Origin: WHTI01 sp046715095
Lineage (GTDB): Bacteria; Actinomycetota; CADDZG01; WHSQ01
Length of the DNA: 6,298 bases
Assembly (NCBI GenBank): GCA_046715095.1
Contig: JBKJZQ010000112.1
Coordinates: 1 to 6,298 of the forward strand
Reading direction: 5' to 3'
Part shown: positions 1-6,089 of the stretch, one piece after another
How the letters are laid out: every line of letters starts with the position of its first letter
How positions within the stretch are numbered: the first letter of the stretch is position 1
Program-made: the position numbers and the translations under genes
The notes under the pieces: model-generated
Told to the model about the DNA's origin: nothing
The model's input: only the letters and a program-made list of their open reading frames with translations
Databases searched by the model: none

Positions 1-38
1 GTGCCGCCCCAGTCGAACACCACGCCCTCTATCGTCAT
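1..38 (-). CDS. HAD-superfamily hydrolase, N-terminal fragment (runs off the window)
   Basis: Only the first twelve complete codons are in the window. They read M-T-I-E-G-V-V-F-D-W-G-G, and the next two bases (AC) make the following residue Thr. A short beta strand ending in hydrophobics followed by FDWGGT is the usual opening of haloacid-dehalogenase-like hydrolases, whose first Asp is the phosphorylated nucleophile; here that would be Asp9. The ATG (38-36) overlaps the TGA stop of the helicase gene by one base (TGATG), a layout typical of translational coupling, so the gene probably sits in the same operon. The likely role is phosphatase or related hydrolase chemistry in the cytoplasm, but the substrate cannot be inferred from so little sequence. 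The family call rests on the motif alone; the gene itself is supported by motif plus overlap. Confidence 0.7.
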   Translation of the reverse strand, partial: MTIEGVVFDWGG

Positions 39-2662
39 CACACCTCCAGCGAGGAGTAGGCGACGACGCCGCGGTGGAGGCCGCCGGTGGCCTCGATGAT
101 CGCGGCTCTGAGCTCCTCGGTCGACGCGATCGCCTCGAGCTGCCTCAGGAGATCGACGAGTTGTTTCACCGAGCGGACGAAGTCGCCGGGGGCATCGTCT
201 TCTTCGAGGATCTGGTCGAGGGGTGCCCCGGCCGTCCACCGGTAAGCCTTCTCGGCGAAGCCGGGGTCGGGCTCTCGGGTCAGGTCGAGCCCCCGGGAGC
301 GCTCCTGCTTCTCGATGCGGTCGTAGAGGGCGACGAGGCGGAGCCACGCGGCGCGGGCTGCGTCGGTCGGCCACGACGTTGGAGCTGCGGGTTCGGGGCC
401 GCGGGTCTCGTACACGAGGCTCGAACACACGGCCGCCACCTCGGGCCCGTCGAGACCGTCGAGCACGCTCTCCTGCAGCGCCTCGACCACCAGCAGATCG
501 GACTCGTTGTAGACGCTGGTCAAGAGCTCGCCCTTGGCCTCGAGGTGCCAGTCCTTGATGTAGCCGAGGTCCTCGAGGGCGTAGACCACGACGTCGAACC
601 GGCGCGCCAGGGTCTCCGTTCGACGTGAGATCCGACGGCTGATGCCCCTGATGTCTTTCTCGAGCCGGACCGCGCGCTCGGCGAAGTGGAGATGACGCCC
701 TCGGTCGGGACAGGAGTGGACCGGATGCTCCTCGACCCTCCGGCGCAGATCGCCCACGGCATCGTTCCCGTGAGCGTCGAGTGGTTCTTCCTCGGTCTCG
801 ATCGCGATGAGCTTGCGGGCGAGGTGCCGGCGAGTGCCGGCGTCCTTCGCCTTGAAGGTGTTCGGGATACGCATCGACCCGATGATCCTGGGAGGGCGCC
901 GGAAGTCGGTCGGGCCGAGACGGATGAGAGCGCGCGATCCAGACATGGCCATGAGCTTCGGTGCTCCATCCCCCCGAGACATCGTCTCGATCACGACGTA
1001 TCTGCCCCGTCTCTTGCCGGAGGGGATCTCGAAGACATCGCCGCGCCGGAGTGAGCCAAGCGCCGGATCGACCTGTTGTGCCCCGGAGGACCCCGTCCCT
1101 GACTCGAACCGTTTGAGAGCAGCCACCAGCTCGCGGTACTCCTCGGCATCTCCCTTCTCGCACGTCATCCGCTCGCGGTACGACGCGAGGTAGGCCTCAT
1201 CGCGCTCGCGATTCCGCTCGAGCTGGACGACGTCGCGATCCGCCTGGAACTGGGCGAACGAGGAGTTGACCAGGTGCTCGGCCTCTTCGCGCCCGTAGCT
1301 GCGAACCATGTTGACCGCCATGTTGTACGACGGCTGGAACGACGACGTCAGTGGATAGCTGCGCGCGGCGGCGAGACGGCTGATCGTCTCGAACGGAGTG
1401 AAGCGCTGCATCAGCACGACCGAATGGCCGAGCTCGTCTTTCCCTCTGCGGCCTGCTCTTCCGGACAGTTGCGTGTACTCCCCAGGGGTCATCAACTCGT
1501 GCTTCTCGCCGGTGAACTTGGTGAGGCTCTCGATCACCACCGTGCGCGCCGGCATGTTGATCCCCAGCGCCAGCGTTTCGGTGGCAAACACCACCTTGAC
1601 CAAGCCCTGCTTGAAGAGCTCCTCGACGGTTTCCTTGAACGGAGGGATCATCCCGGCATGATGCGCGGCGATCCCGTTCGCGAGTCCGGCGGTCCACTCG
1701 TGGTAACCGAGGATGTCAAGCTCCTCCTCGAGAAGCTCAGACGCCCTCATGTCTGCGTACTCCGTGATGCGCTTGCGCTCGTCGGGTGTCGTGAGGCGGA
1801 GGTTCTCGTAGAGGCACCGCTTGACCGCCTCGTCACATCCGCGTCTCGAGAAGATGAAGTAGATCGCGGGCAGCATGCCCTCACCGTTCAGTCGCTCGAC
1901 GACCTCGGTGCGGAACGGGATGCGAGGCTTCTTGTCGCGTTCTCTCCGGCCCCCGCGATTCGGTCGCGCTGGTCCCCGCCGCTTGCGACGATCGAACTCG
2001 AGAGCGCGCGGGTTGGGGACCTGGTCTCCATTCGGTTTCTGCACGAACATCGGCAACAGCTCATCCGATGCGAAGTACCAGTGTCTGACCTCGACCGGAC
2101 GCTTCTCTTCGATGACGACCTCGGTGCGCCCCCTGAGCGTCTGAAGCCACTCGGCGAACTCCTGGGTGTTCGAAACGGTGGCCGAGAGCGACACGATCTG
2201 AACATCGACCGGGAGATGGATGAGGATCTCCTCCCACACGGCCCCCCGGTAGCGGTCCTGCAGGTAGTGAACCTCGTCGAGAACGACGTAGCGGAGCCCC
2301 TGGAGGGTCGGCGAATCCTCGTAGATCTTGTTCCGGAGGACCTCGGTCGTCATGACCACGACGGAGGCATCACCGTTGACCGAGTTATCTCCGGTCAAGA
2401 GGCCCACGTTGTCGGCGCCGTGAAGGCCCACGAAGTCCCCGTATTTCTGATTCGAGAGCGCCTTGATGGGAGTCGTGTAGAAGGTCTTGCCGCTCTCATG
2501 AAGCGCGAACCAGGCGGCGAACTCGCCCACGACGGTCTTCCCCGCGCCGGTCGGCGCGGCCACTAGAACCGATGAGCCATCCACCAGAGATCCGCACGCG
2601 CGTCGTTGGAACGGATCGAACGGGAAATCGTAGGTGGCCTCGAACCGATCGACGAGGTCCAT
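38..2662 (-). CDS. helY: Ski2/Mtr4-like DExH-box helicase HelY
   Basis: An 874-residue superfamily 2 helicase that should use ATP to unwind RNA or DNA in the cytoplasm; the length fits the roughly 900-residue actinobacterial HelY family. Visible motifs in order: FDPFQRRA (15-22), Walker A APTGAGKT (36-43), TTPIKALSNQKY (63-74), TTEVLRN (105-111), DEVH (129-132), SAT (160-162), IYFIFSRRGCD (267-277), ATETLALGINMPAR (360-373) and QLSGRAGRRG (398-407). Residues near 539-588 look like the KOW-type insert of Mtr4 arch regions, and about 690-870 matches the DSHCT C-terminal domain, including GDFVRSVKQLVDLLRQL (826-842). A basic Arg/Gly-rich stretch (225-248) interrupts the linker between the two RecA-like domains. 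The start is ATG, 15 bases after the preceding gene, with no visible Shine-Dalgarno. HelY follows tatC in mycobacteria too. Its substrate is not settled; an RNA-processing role is inferred from Mtr4/Ski2 relatives. All ATPase motifs are intact. Confidence 0.95.
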   Translation of the reverse strand: MDLVDRFEATYDFPFDPFQRRACGSLVDGSSVLVAAPTGAGKTVVGEFAAWFALHESGKTFYTTPIKALSNQKYGDFVGLHGADNVGLLTGDNSVNGDASVVVMTTEVLRNKIYEDSPTLQGLRYVVLDEVHYLQDRYRGAVWEEILIHLPVDVQIVSLSATVSNTQEFAEWLQTLRGRTEVVIEEKRPVEVRHWYFASDELLPMFVQKPNGDQVPNPRALEFDRRKRRGPARPNRGGRRERDKKPRIPFRTEVVERLNGEGMLPAIYFIFSRRGCDEAVKRCLYENLRLTTPDERKRITEYADMRASELLEEELDILGYHEWTAGLANGIAAHHAGMIPPFKETVEELFKQGLVKVVFATETLALGINMPARTVVIESLTKFTGEKHELMTPGEYTQLSGRAGRRGKDELGHSVVLMQRFTPFETISRLAAARSYPLTSSFQPSYNMAVNMVRSYGREEAEHLVNSSFAQFQADRDVVQLERNRERDEAYLASYRERMTCEKGDAEEYRELVAALKRFESGTGSSGAQQVDPALGSLRRGDVFEIPSGKRRGRYVVIETMSRGDGAPKLMAMSGSRALIRLGPTDFRRPPRIIGSMRIPNTFKAKDAGTRRHLARKLIAIETEEEPLDAHGNDAVGDLRRRVEEHPVHSCPDRGRHLHFAERAVRLEKDIRGISRRISRRTETLARRFDVVVYALEDLGYIKDWHLEAKGELLTSVYNESDLLVVEALQESVLDGLDGPEVAAVCSSLVYETRGPEPAAPTSWPTDAARAAWLRLVALYDRIEKQERSRGLDLTREPDPGFAEKAYRWTAGAPLDQILEEDDAPGDFVRSVKQLVDLLRQLEAIASTEELRAAIIEATGGLHRGVVAYSSLEV

Positions 2663-2667
2663 GGACC
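2656..2667. repeat. 12-bp perfect palindrome centred on the helY start codon
   Basis: GGTCCATGGACC reads the same on both strands and contains the helY ATG. In the mRNA it could pair with itself only as a tight structure or between two molecules. About one or two 12-bp palindromes are expected by chance in a window this long, so only its position at a start codon that lacks a Shine-Dalgarno makes it notable. Confidence 0.4.
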
Positions 2668-2677
2668 GAGTCTAGGG

Positions 2678-3415
2678 CTAGTTGTTGCCGTCACCTTTGG
2701 GAGTGACCTCTGTGGTTGCTTCCGGGGTCGGGTCGGGGGTTGCCTCGCCAGCGTTGCCCGGGATCACCGCGACCGGGGACGTCAACGCGGACGACGGGAG
2801 GTCGACGTCGGTGCGGGCTTCATCGAGGAGCACCAGCGCGTTCGTCCACACGGTCGTCGCGAGGTCAAGCTTGGCGGCGGCCCGCTTGAGGAGCCGGTCG
2901 GCGTCCTTGCCCTCGGCGCCGGCTGCGAGCTCGTACAGCCTGGCCGATTCGAGGTAGATACCCAGGGAGGATTGGAACAGCTCGGCCACCGTCGGGGCTT
3001 GCCTCGGGCTCGGGACCTGGGCGGCGGTCAGCTGGGCGCTCTTCAAAGCCGTCACCCACTTCCCGGCGTCTTTCTCCAGGCCGGCGAAAGCGTCGTCGTC
3101 CGACGCGGTCGGTGCTTGGGCCAGTCCGGCACCGGCATCACCGGAGGCGAACAGAACGGCCCCCACCTGGGTTGTGTAGCCCTCGAGCTCACCCTGCGCC
3201 CGGACGTCCGCCTGAGGCTCCCGGGTAACCGTCACGACCACGGCGGCGATGATCCCGATCAGGAGCACGAGACCGACCGCGATCCCCACCCGGCCCCCGC
3301 TGGTCTGGTACCAGGGGATGTGCTCGTGGTGTGAGTACTGGACCCGGGGCGCTCCCCCAGGGCGCCGTTTTGCCTTGCTGCGCTGTTGAGCTTTCTTCTT
3401 GCCCTTGATGGCCAC
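2678..3415 (-). CDS. Single-pass membrane protein of unknown function
   Basis: I do not recognise this 245-residue protein. The N-terminus is strongly basic (GKKKAQQRSKAKRR, 5-18), followed by HHEHIPWYQTSGG (29-41) and one hydrophobic segment at about 43-64. This predicts an N-in, C-out anchored protein; no lipobox or cleavage site is evident. The outer part (about 75-205) is Ala/Leu-rich with alternating charges and should be mostly helical. The last 30 residues are rich in Pro, Thr and Glu with repeated PDPTPEATTE-like spacing, a likely disordered tail. The chosen start is GTG at 3415, 8 bases after the tatC stop; it precedes the basic segment and membrane anchor, and no good in-frame alternative lies between it and tatC. 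The Shine-Dalgarno is poor. The stop TAG is followed two codons later by a second in-frame TAG. Position between tatC and helY suggests co-expression, not function. Confidence 0.85.
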   Translation of the reverse strand: MAIKGKKKAQQRSKAKRRPGGAPRVQYSHHEHIPWYQTSGGRVGIAVGLVLLIGIIAAVVVTVTREPQADVRAQGELEGYTTQVGAVLFASGDAGAGLAQAPTASDDDAFAGLEKDAGKWVTALKSAQLTAAQVPSPRQAPTVAELFQSSLGIYLESARLYELAAGAEGKDADRLLKRAAAKLDLATTVWTNALVLLDEARTDVDLPSSALTSPVAVIPGNAGEATPDPTPEATTEVTPKGDGNN

Positions 3416-3423
3416 GGCCCGGA

Positions 3424-4236
3424 CTATAACGCGGCCTTCGCCCGCCTCTTGAGCACGAAGGAGAGAAGCAGGATCGTGATCTCGAAGAACAGATACAGGG
3501 GCACCGCCAAGAGCAGCATCGTGTAGGGGTCCTGGCTGGGCGTGATGACCGCCGCGAGGATCGTGATGAGCACGATCGCCGTGCGACGCCCGGCCCGGAG
3601 CTGCTCGATGCTGACCGCCCCGATCAGCCCGAGGAAGAACAGCACCAGGGGCAGCTCGAACATGACGCCAAAGCCGAGCAGCATCAGGCCGACGAAGTTC
3701 AGGTACTCCTCGGCCCCGAGGAGCGGCACGAGGTCGGAGCCTCCGATATCGATCAAGAAGTTGATCCCGGCGGGCAAGACCATGTACGCAACCCCTGATC
3801 CCATGAGGAACAAGAGGGTCGACGCGGCCATGAACGGCACCGAGTAGCGCTTCTCTTTGGTGTTGAGCGCCGGCGCCACGAAGGCCCAGATCTGATACAG
3901 CCACACCGGAGACGTGAGCGCGATGCCGACCAAGGCGGTCATCTTCAACCGGAAGTTGAAGCCGCCGATCAGCTTGTTGTAGACGAGGTCGCAGCCCTGA
4001 GGACCGAGTTTGCTGGGATCGACGTCACAGAGCGGCCGGCGGAAGAACTCGAGGATCGGGTCGTAGAAGAAGAACACGGCGATCGAGATCAGGAGGAACG
4101 CAGCCAGAGACTTGATGATCCTCGAACGCAGCTCACCGAGGTGTTCCATCATGCTCATCCCGCTGCGCTTCTCGTGCTGCCGCTTCTTGAGCCCGAACCG
4201 CAGGCGCCTCTTCCTCAGGTCCGAAGGGCTCCCCAC
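3424..4236 (-). CDS. tatC: Sec-independent protein translocase subunit TatC
   Basis: The polytopic core of the twin-arginine translocase, which binds RR signal peptides and exports folded proteins across the cytoplasmic membrane. The 270-residue protein has six likely membrane segments near 42-58, 99-121, 137-160, 183-207, 218-233 and 238-258. Family signatures are EHLGELRSR (31-39), SPVWLYQIWAFVAPAL (109-124) followed by E128, FGVMFELP (189-196, with the conserved Glu194), and TPSQDPYTM (232-240). The GTG start overlaps the stop of the upstream Tat gene by one base (TAGTG) and has GGGGAG eight bases before it. This gives a basic 26-residue cytosolic extension before the usual family start; the later ATG at residue 27 has a weaker ribosome site. 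Two cysteines (Cys70, Cys82) fall in the first external loop. The family call is secure. Confidence 0.98.
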   Translation of the reverse strand: MGSPSDLRKRRLRFGLKKRQHEKRSGMSMMEHLGELRSRIIKSLAAFLLISIAVFFFYDPILEFFRRPLCDVDPSKLGPQGCDLVYNKLIGGFNFRLKMTALVGIALTSPVWLYQIWAFVAPALNTKEKRYSVPFMAASTLLFLMGSGVAYMVLPAGINFLIDIGGSDLVPLLGAEEYLNFVGLMLLGFGVMFELPLVLFFLGLIGAVSIEQLRAGRRTAIVLITILAAVITPSQDPYTMLLLAVPLYLFFEITILLLSFVLKRRAKAAL

Positions 4237-4556
4237 TATCTGATCTCCCCGTCCGGCTCGTCCTTGTCCGGCTCGCCCTTGTCCGGCTCGCCCTTGTCGG
4301 CGGCCGCCGCCAGGGCCGGATCCGTGCCCTCGTGACGATTGATCAGGTTGGGATGCTCGGGGTGGGGCTCGGGTTCGTCGTCCGAGTTGAGGTCGAGGCC
4401 GTCCTGCAGCTCGACTTTGACCTCGCTCGCCATCCGTCTGAGCTCCGAGGCTGCCCGACCGATCTGCCGGGCTATCTGGGGCAGTTTCTCGGGTCCGAAA
4501 ACAACGAGGGCCACCATGATGATGACCAGTATCTCTATGGGGCTTAGCTGAGGCAT
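4236..4556 (-). CDS. Small Tat subunit, TatA/TatB family, with TatB-like features
   Basis: This 106-residue protein is a single-span Tat component acting with TatC at the cytoplasmic membrane. It has a short external N-terminus, one membrane segment (about 7-20), the hinge FGPEKLP (20-26), an amphipathic helix (about 27-50) and an acidic, probably disordered tail. In this locus of mycobacteria the gene is annotated tatA. Here, however, Glu8, Gly21-Pro22 and the GPEKLP hinge match TatB (E. coli TatB also has Glu8 and Gly21-Pro22) rather than the FGxKKL hinge of TatA, so I leave the symbol open. The tail ends with DKGEP-DKGEP-DKDEP, encoded by a 15-bp tandem repeat. The ATG is preceded by six C residues and has no Shine-Dalgarno. 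The next Met lies within the membrane segment, so this start is the only sensible one. The reading frame stays open upstream to about 4694, but contains no ATG, GTG or TTG there. Confidence 0.9.
   Translation of the reverse strand: MPQLSPIEILVIIMVALVVFGPEKLPQIARQIGRAASELRRMASEVKVELQDGLDLNSDDEPEPHPEHPNLINRHEGTDPALAAAADKGEPDKGEPDKDEPDGEIR
4245..4250 (-). promoter_or_regulatory. Ribosome binding site deciding the tatC GTG start
   Basis: On the minus strand GGGGAG lies eight bases before the GTG at 4236, inside the last codons of the upstream Tat gene. It favours this GTG over the downstream ATG at 4158, whose upstream sequence is less like a Shine-Dalgarno. It also fits coupled translation of the two Tat subunits. 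Confidence 0.6.
4251..4295. repeat. 15-bp tandem repeat, three copies, in the tail of the small Tat gene
   Basis: The plus-strand unit GTCCGGCTCGCCCTT occurs three times in a row (4251-4265, 4266-4280, 4281-4295). The first copy differs by one base (T for C at position 11). It encodes five-residue units of the DKGEP/DKDEP type on the minus strand. The unit length is a multiple of three, so copy-number changes would keep the frame and only lengthen or shorten the acidic tail. Confidence 0.9.
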
Positions 4557-4592
4557 GGGGGGCAGTCTAAGGCGGAGACGACCGCTACCACT

Positions 4593-4640
4593 GCTCCCGG
4601 TCGCTCCTGCTCCCCCGCTCCCGGTCGCTCCTGCTCCCCC
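4593..4640. repeat. Two perfect tandem copies of a 24-bp intergenic unit
   Basis: Bases 4593-4616 and 4617-4640 are identical 24-mers. On the minus strand each copy begins GGGGGAGCAGGAGCGA and is purine-rich. They fill nearly half of the 109-base gap between the zinc-ribbon stop and the small Tat gene. In the frame of the Tat gene they would read as Gly/Ala/Thr/Ser-rich eight-residue units, but no start codon precedes them, so I treat them as non-coding. The 3' half of an adjoining hairpin runs into the copy nearest the zinc-ribbon gene. Confidence 0.9.
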
Positions 4641-4661
4641 GGCGCGTGCCGGGGAGGAAGC
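4627..4661 (-). other. Strong hairpin just after the zinc-ribbon stop codon
   Basis: On the minus strand CCCCGGC (4654-4648), loop ACGC, and GCCGGGG (4643-4637) form a perfect 7-bp G+C stem. Allowing small bulges, pairing extends outward through CT/AG and GCTTC/GGAGC to about 4661 and 4627. It begins about four bases after the zinc-ribbon TAG. No run of U follows, so it is not a classical intrinsic terminator. It may slow RNA decay, act as a weak terminator, or influence translation of the SD-less Tat gene downstream. The structure is seen; the role is inferred. Confidence 0.6.
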
Positions 4662-4665
4662 GGGC

Positions 4666-5004
4666 CTAGGCGTTCTCGGAGTTGCGCTTCTCGGTCAGGG
4701 TGGCGAACCAGTCATCCGACTCAAGGAGCTGGTGGAACTCGAGGAGATCGTTGTGGGTGATCGTCGGTCCAGACTTGGTCTCGAGCATCTCGGCCGGAAT
4801 GTCCTGGAGCGTCGGCATGACGCCGCCGGAGAGAAGGAGACGAACGACCCGCTCATCGGCCGGCTTCTCGACGAATTCCGCGCAGGTCGGGCAACTGAAG
4901 CCGTAGTTGTTGGAGCCATTGCCCGTGGCGATGCGAAGCAGGATGTCTTCCGGAGCGAGGTCGACCTCTCCGCAGCTGTGGCATGTTGCCTTGATCGTCG
5001 TCAT
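4666..5004 (-). CDS. Small zinc-ribbon protein, function unknown
   Basis: A 112-residue protein with two CxxC knuckles, CHSC (8-11) and CPTC (38-41), the classic four-cysteine zinc ribbon. Between them is EVDLAPEDILLRIATGNGSNNYGFS, shown here only by position (13-37): an acidic strand-like stretch and a turn. After the ribbon comes KPADERVVRLLLSGGV (47-62), then a likely helical C-terminus with DLLEFHQLLESDDWFATL (86-103). There are no membrane segments, so it should be cytosolic. I recall similar small proteins annotated as hypothetical in actinobacteria, but cannot name a family. Zinc ribbons of this kind often bind nucleic acids or RNA polymerase, but that is only a class-level expectation. 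The ATG has AGAGG eight bases upstream. It sits 98 bases after pafC and 109 before the small Tat gene, where mycobacteria have pafC and tatA next to each other, so it may have its own promoter. Confidence 0.88.
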   Translation of the reverse strand: MTTIKATCHSCGEVDLAPEDILLRIATGNGSNNYGFSCPTCAEFVEKPADERVVRLLLSGGVMPTLQDIPAEMLETKSGPTITHNDLLEFHQLLESDDWFATLTEKRNSENA

Positions 5005-5102
5005 CTGAGTGGCCTCTGAGTCGTTGATGGGTGCTATCAGGGTTATCGGCGGCGAGGCCAGAAGATTGAGCCCGAATCGCCGGTAAATCGAGAAACCGCA
5101 GG
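5005..5102. other. Gap between pafC and the zinc-ribbon gene with an imperfect inverted repeat
   Basis: This 98-base non-coding stretch contains CGGCGA (5050-5055) and its complement TCGCCG (5077-5082), with a further GGC/GCC pairing inside after a four-base bulge. No T run follows on the minus strand, so it does not look like a rho-independent terminator. GATAAC and TGATAG on the minus strand (about 5049-5035) resemble parts of a -10 box, but I found no convincing -35 at proper spacing. A promoter here is plausible from the gap alone. Confidence 0.35.
5013..5017 (-). promoter_or_regulatory. Ribosome binding site of the zinc-ribbon gene
   Basis: On the minus strand AGAGG stands eight bases before the ATG at 5004. 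It is a moderate match to Shine-Dalgarno and the only one near this start. Confidence 0.5.
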
Positions 5103-6089
5103 TCAGAGGCCTGATCCCGTCTCAGGATGGCGCCGGATGATGGCGCCGGCGAGGTCCCGGGCACGGTCCGCGAACACCTTCGGTTCGACGTTACGGACCT
5201 GATCCCCGAGCCGCAGAAGGAGCGTGGCCGCCCACCTCTCACCGCCTGTGAGGAGCTCGATGCGGTGCCAGCCATCCCGGGTGGCCTTCTTGGAGATGAC
5301 CGGGTAGTAGTCCTCGAACCACTGCATGGCGTCGGATGACAGCTCCATGGCGATGTGAGCTTGGTCCTCGGGCTTGCCGGCGAACGCTCCCTGATAGCGG
5401 TTCGGTTCGAAATCCTCGGGGACGGGAGCATCGTGGGCGGTGAGCGCGACTGCTTTGATGCGGTCGGTGCGGAACATCCTCTCCTCGCCGGAGTCGTGGT
5501 CGAGGCCAACGATGTACCAGTACCCGAGCGCGGCGATCAGGCCCCAGGGGTCCACGTCGCGCTCGGTAAGGGCCCCTCGGGAGGCCGAGAGGTACTCGAG
5601 GTGTATCCGCTTGCCCTCCCTCAGTGCCTTCTGGATCACGCCGAGGTGCTCGCTCGCTCCTTCTTCGAGATGGACGGTCACGTCGGCGGGCCGGTTCCCC
5701 TCGGCCCCCAGGGCGCGTCCGAGCTTGCCCAGCGCGGAGCGGAGCGCGTCGGCTTCTGCGAGGTCGGGCAGCGATGCGAGGGCGGCTCCGCCGGCGTAGA
5801 GAGACAGCGCCTCGGCGGGAGACAACCTCAGGGGGGCCGAGAAATAGTCGGCCATGCGGACGTAGACGCGATCGTCCTCGAAGGAGACGTCGATAAGGTC
5901 GCCTGGTCCGTAACCCGGTAGCCCGCACATGAACACGAGATTGAGGTCGGCGAGGAGGTCCTTCTTGTGGGCTCCGAACTTCTTCGAGAGCTCGTCGACG
6001 GAGACCCCCGGATGCTTGATCGCGTAGGGAAGCATGAGGAGGATGCGGCCGAGGCGACGCCCCAACCGCCCGTACGGCTCTTCGCTCAC
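5103..6089 (-). CDS. pafC: WYL-domain transcription regulator PafC
   Basis: A 328-residue cytosolic regulator of the PafC type. In mycobacteria PafB and PafC form a heterodimer that activates many DNA-damage genes independently of LexA/RecA; the names come from linkage to the Pup ligase gene pafA. The N-terminal part (about 8-60) is a winged-helix region with KHPGVSVDELSKKFGAHKKDL (split around 25-45). A middle helical part includes LRLSPAEALSLY (87-98). The WYL domain covers about 150-225, with the core as WYIVGLD (191-197, Ile in place of Leu) and the ligand-site motif FRTDRI (206-211). A C-terminal WCX-like part follows (about 244-320). The start is GTG at 6089: it overlaps the stop of the upstream WYL gene by four bases (GTGA), behind a G-rich stretch. 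A frame open further upstream runs through the other gene and is not used. Confidence 0.9.
   Translation of the reverse strand: MSEEPYGRLGRRLGRILLMLPYAIKHPGVSVDELSKKFGAHKKDLLADLNLVFMCGLPGYGPGDLIDVSFEDDRVYVRMADYFSAPLRLSPAEALSLYAGGAALASLPDLAEADALRSALGKLGRALGAEGNRPADVTVHLEEGASEHLGVIQKALREGKRIHLEYLSASRGALTERDVDPWGLIAALGYWYIVGLDHDSGEERMFRTDRIKAVALTAHDAPVPEDFEPNRYQGAFAGKPEDQAHIAMELSSDAMQWFEDYYPVISKKATRDGWHRIELLTGGERWAATLLLRLGDQVRNVEPKVFADRARDLAGAIIRRHPETGSGL

Noticed and set aside
1274..2566. Long plus-strand open frame (about 430 codons) opposite helY, and many shorter ones elsewhere
   Set aside because: They lie antisense to clear genes, are rich in Arg, Gly, Leu and Val as expected for G+C-rich antisense frames, and show no recognisable domain.
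38..2662. The helicase as a defence-system helicase
   Set aside because: It has the Ski2/Mtr4 layout with DSHCT domain and stands in the usual helY position; no defence partner gene is present.
3416..3904. Extended N-terminus for the membrane protein, overlapping tatC
   Set aside because: The upstream part is an off-frame reading of tatC; the GTG at 3415 gives a sensible basic head and membrane anchor.
4664..4671. Palindrome GCCTAGGC over the zinc-ribbon stop codon
   Set aside because: An 8-bp palindrome is common by chance and part of it is fixed by the stop codon.
5050..5082. Inverted repeat as an intrinsic terminator of pafBC
   Set aside because: The stem is broken by a bulge, the loop is long and no T run follows on the minus strand.
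5005..5102. A sigma-70-type promoter in the gap after pafC
   Set aside because: GATAAC and TGATAG resemble -10 boxes, but no matching -35 at 16-18 bases was found, so it is not listed as a promoter.
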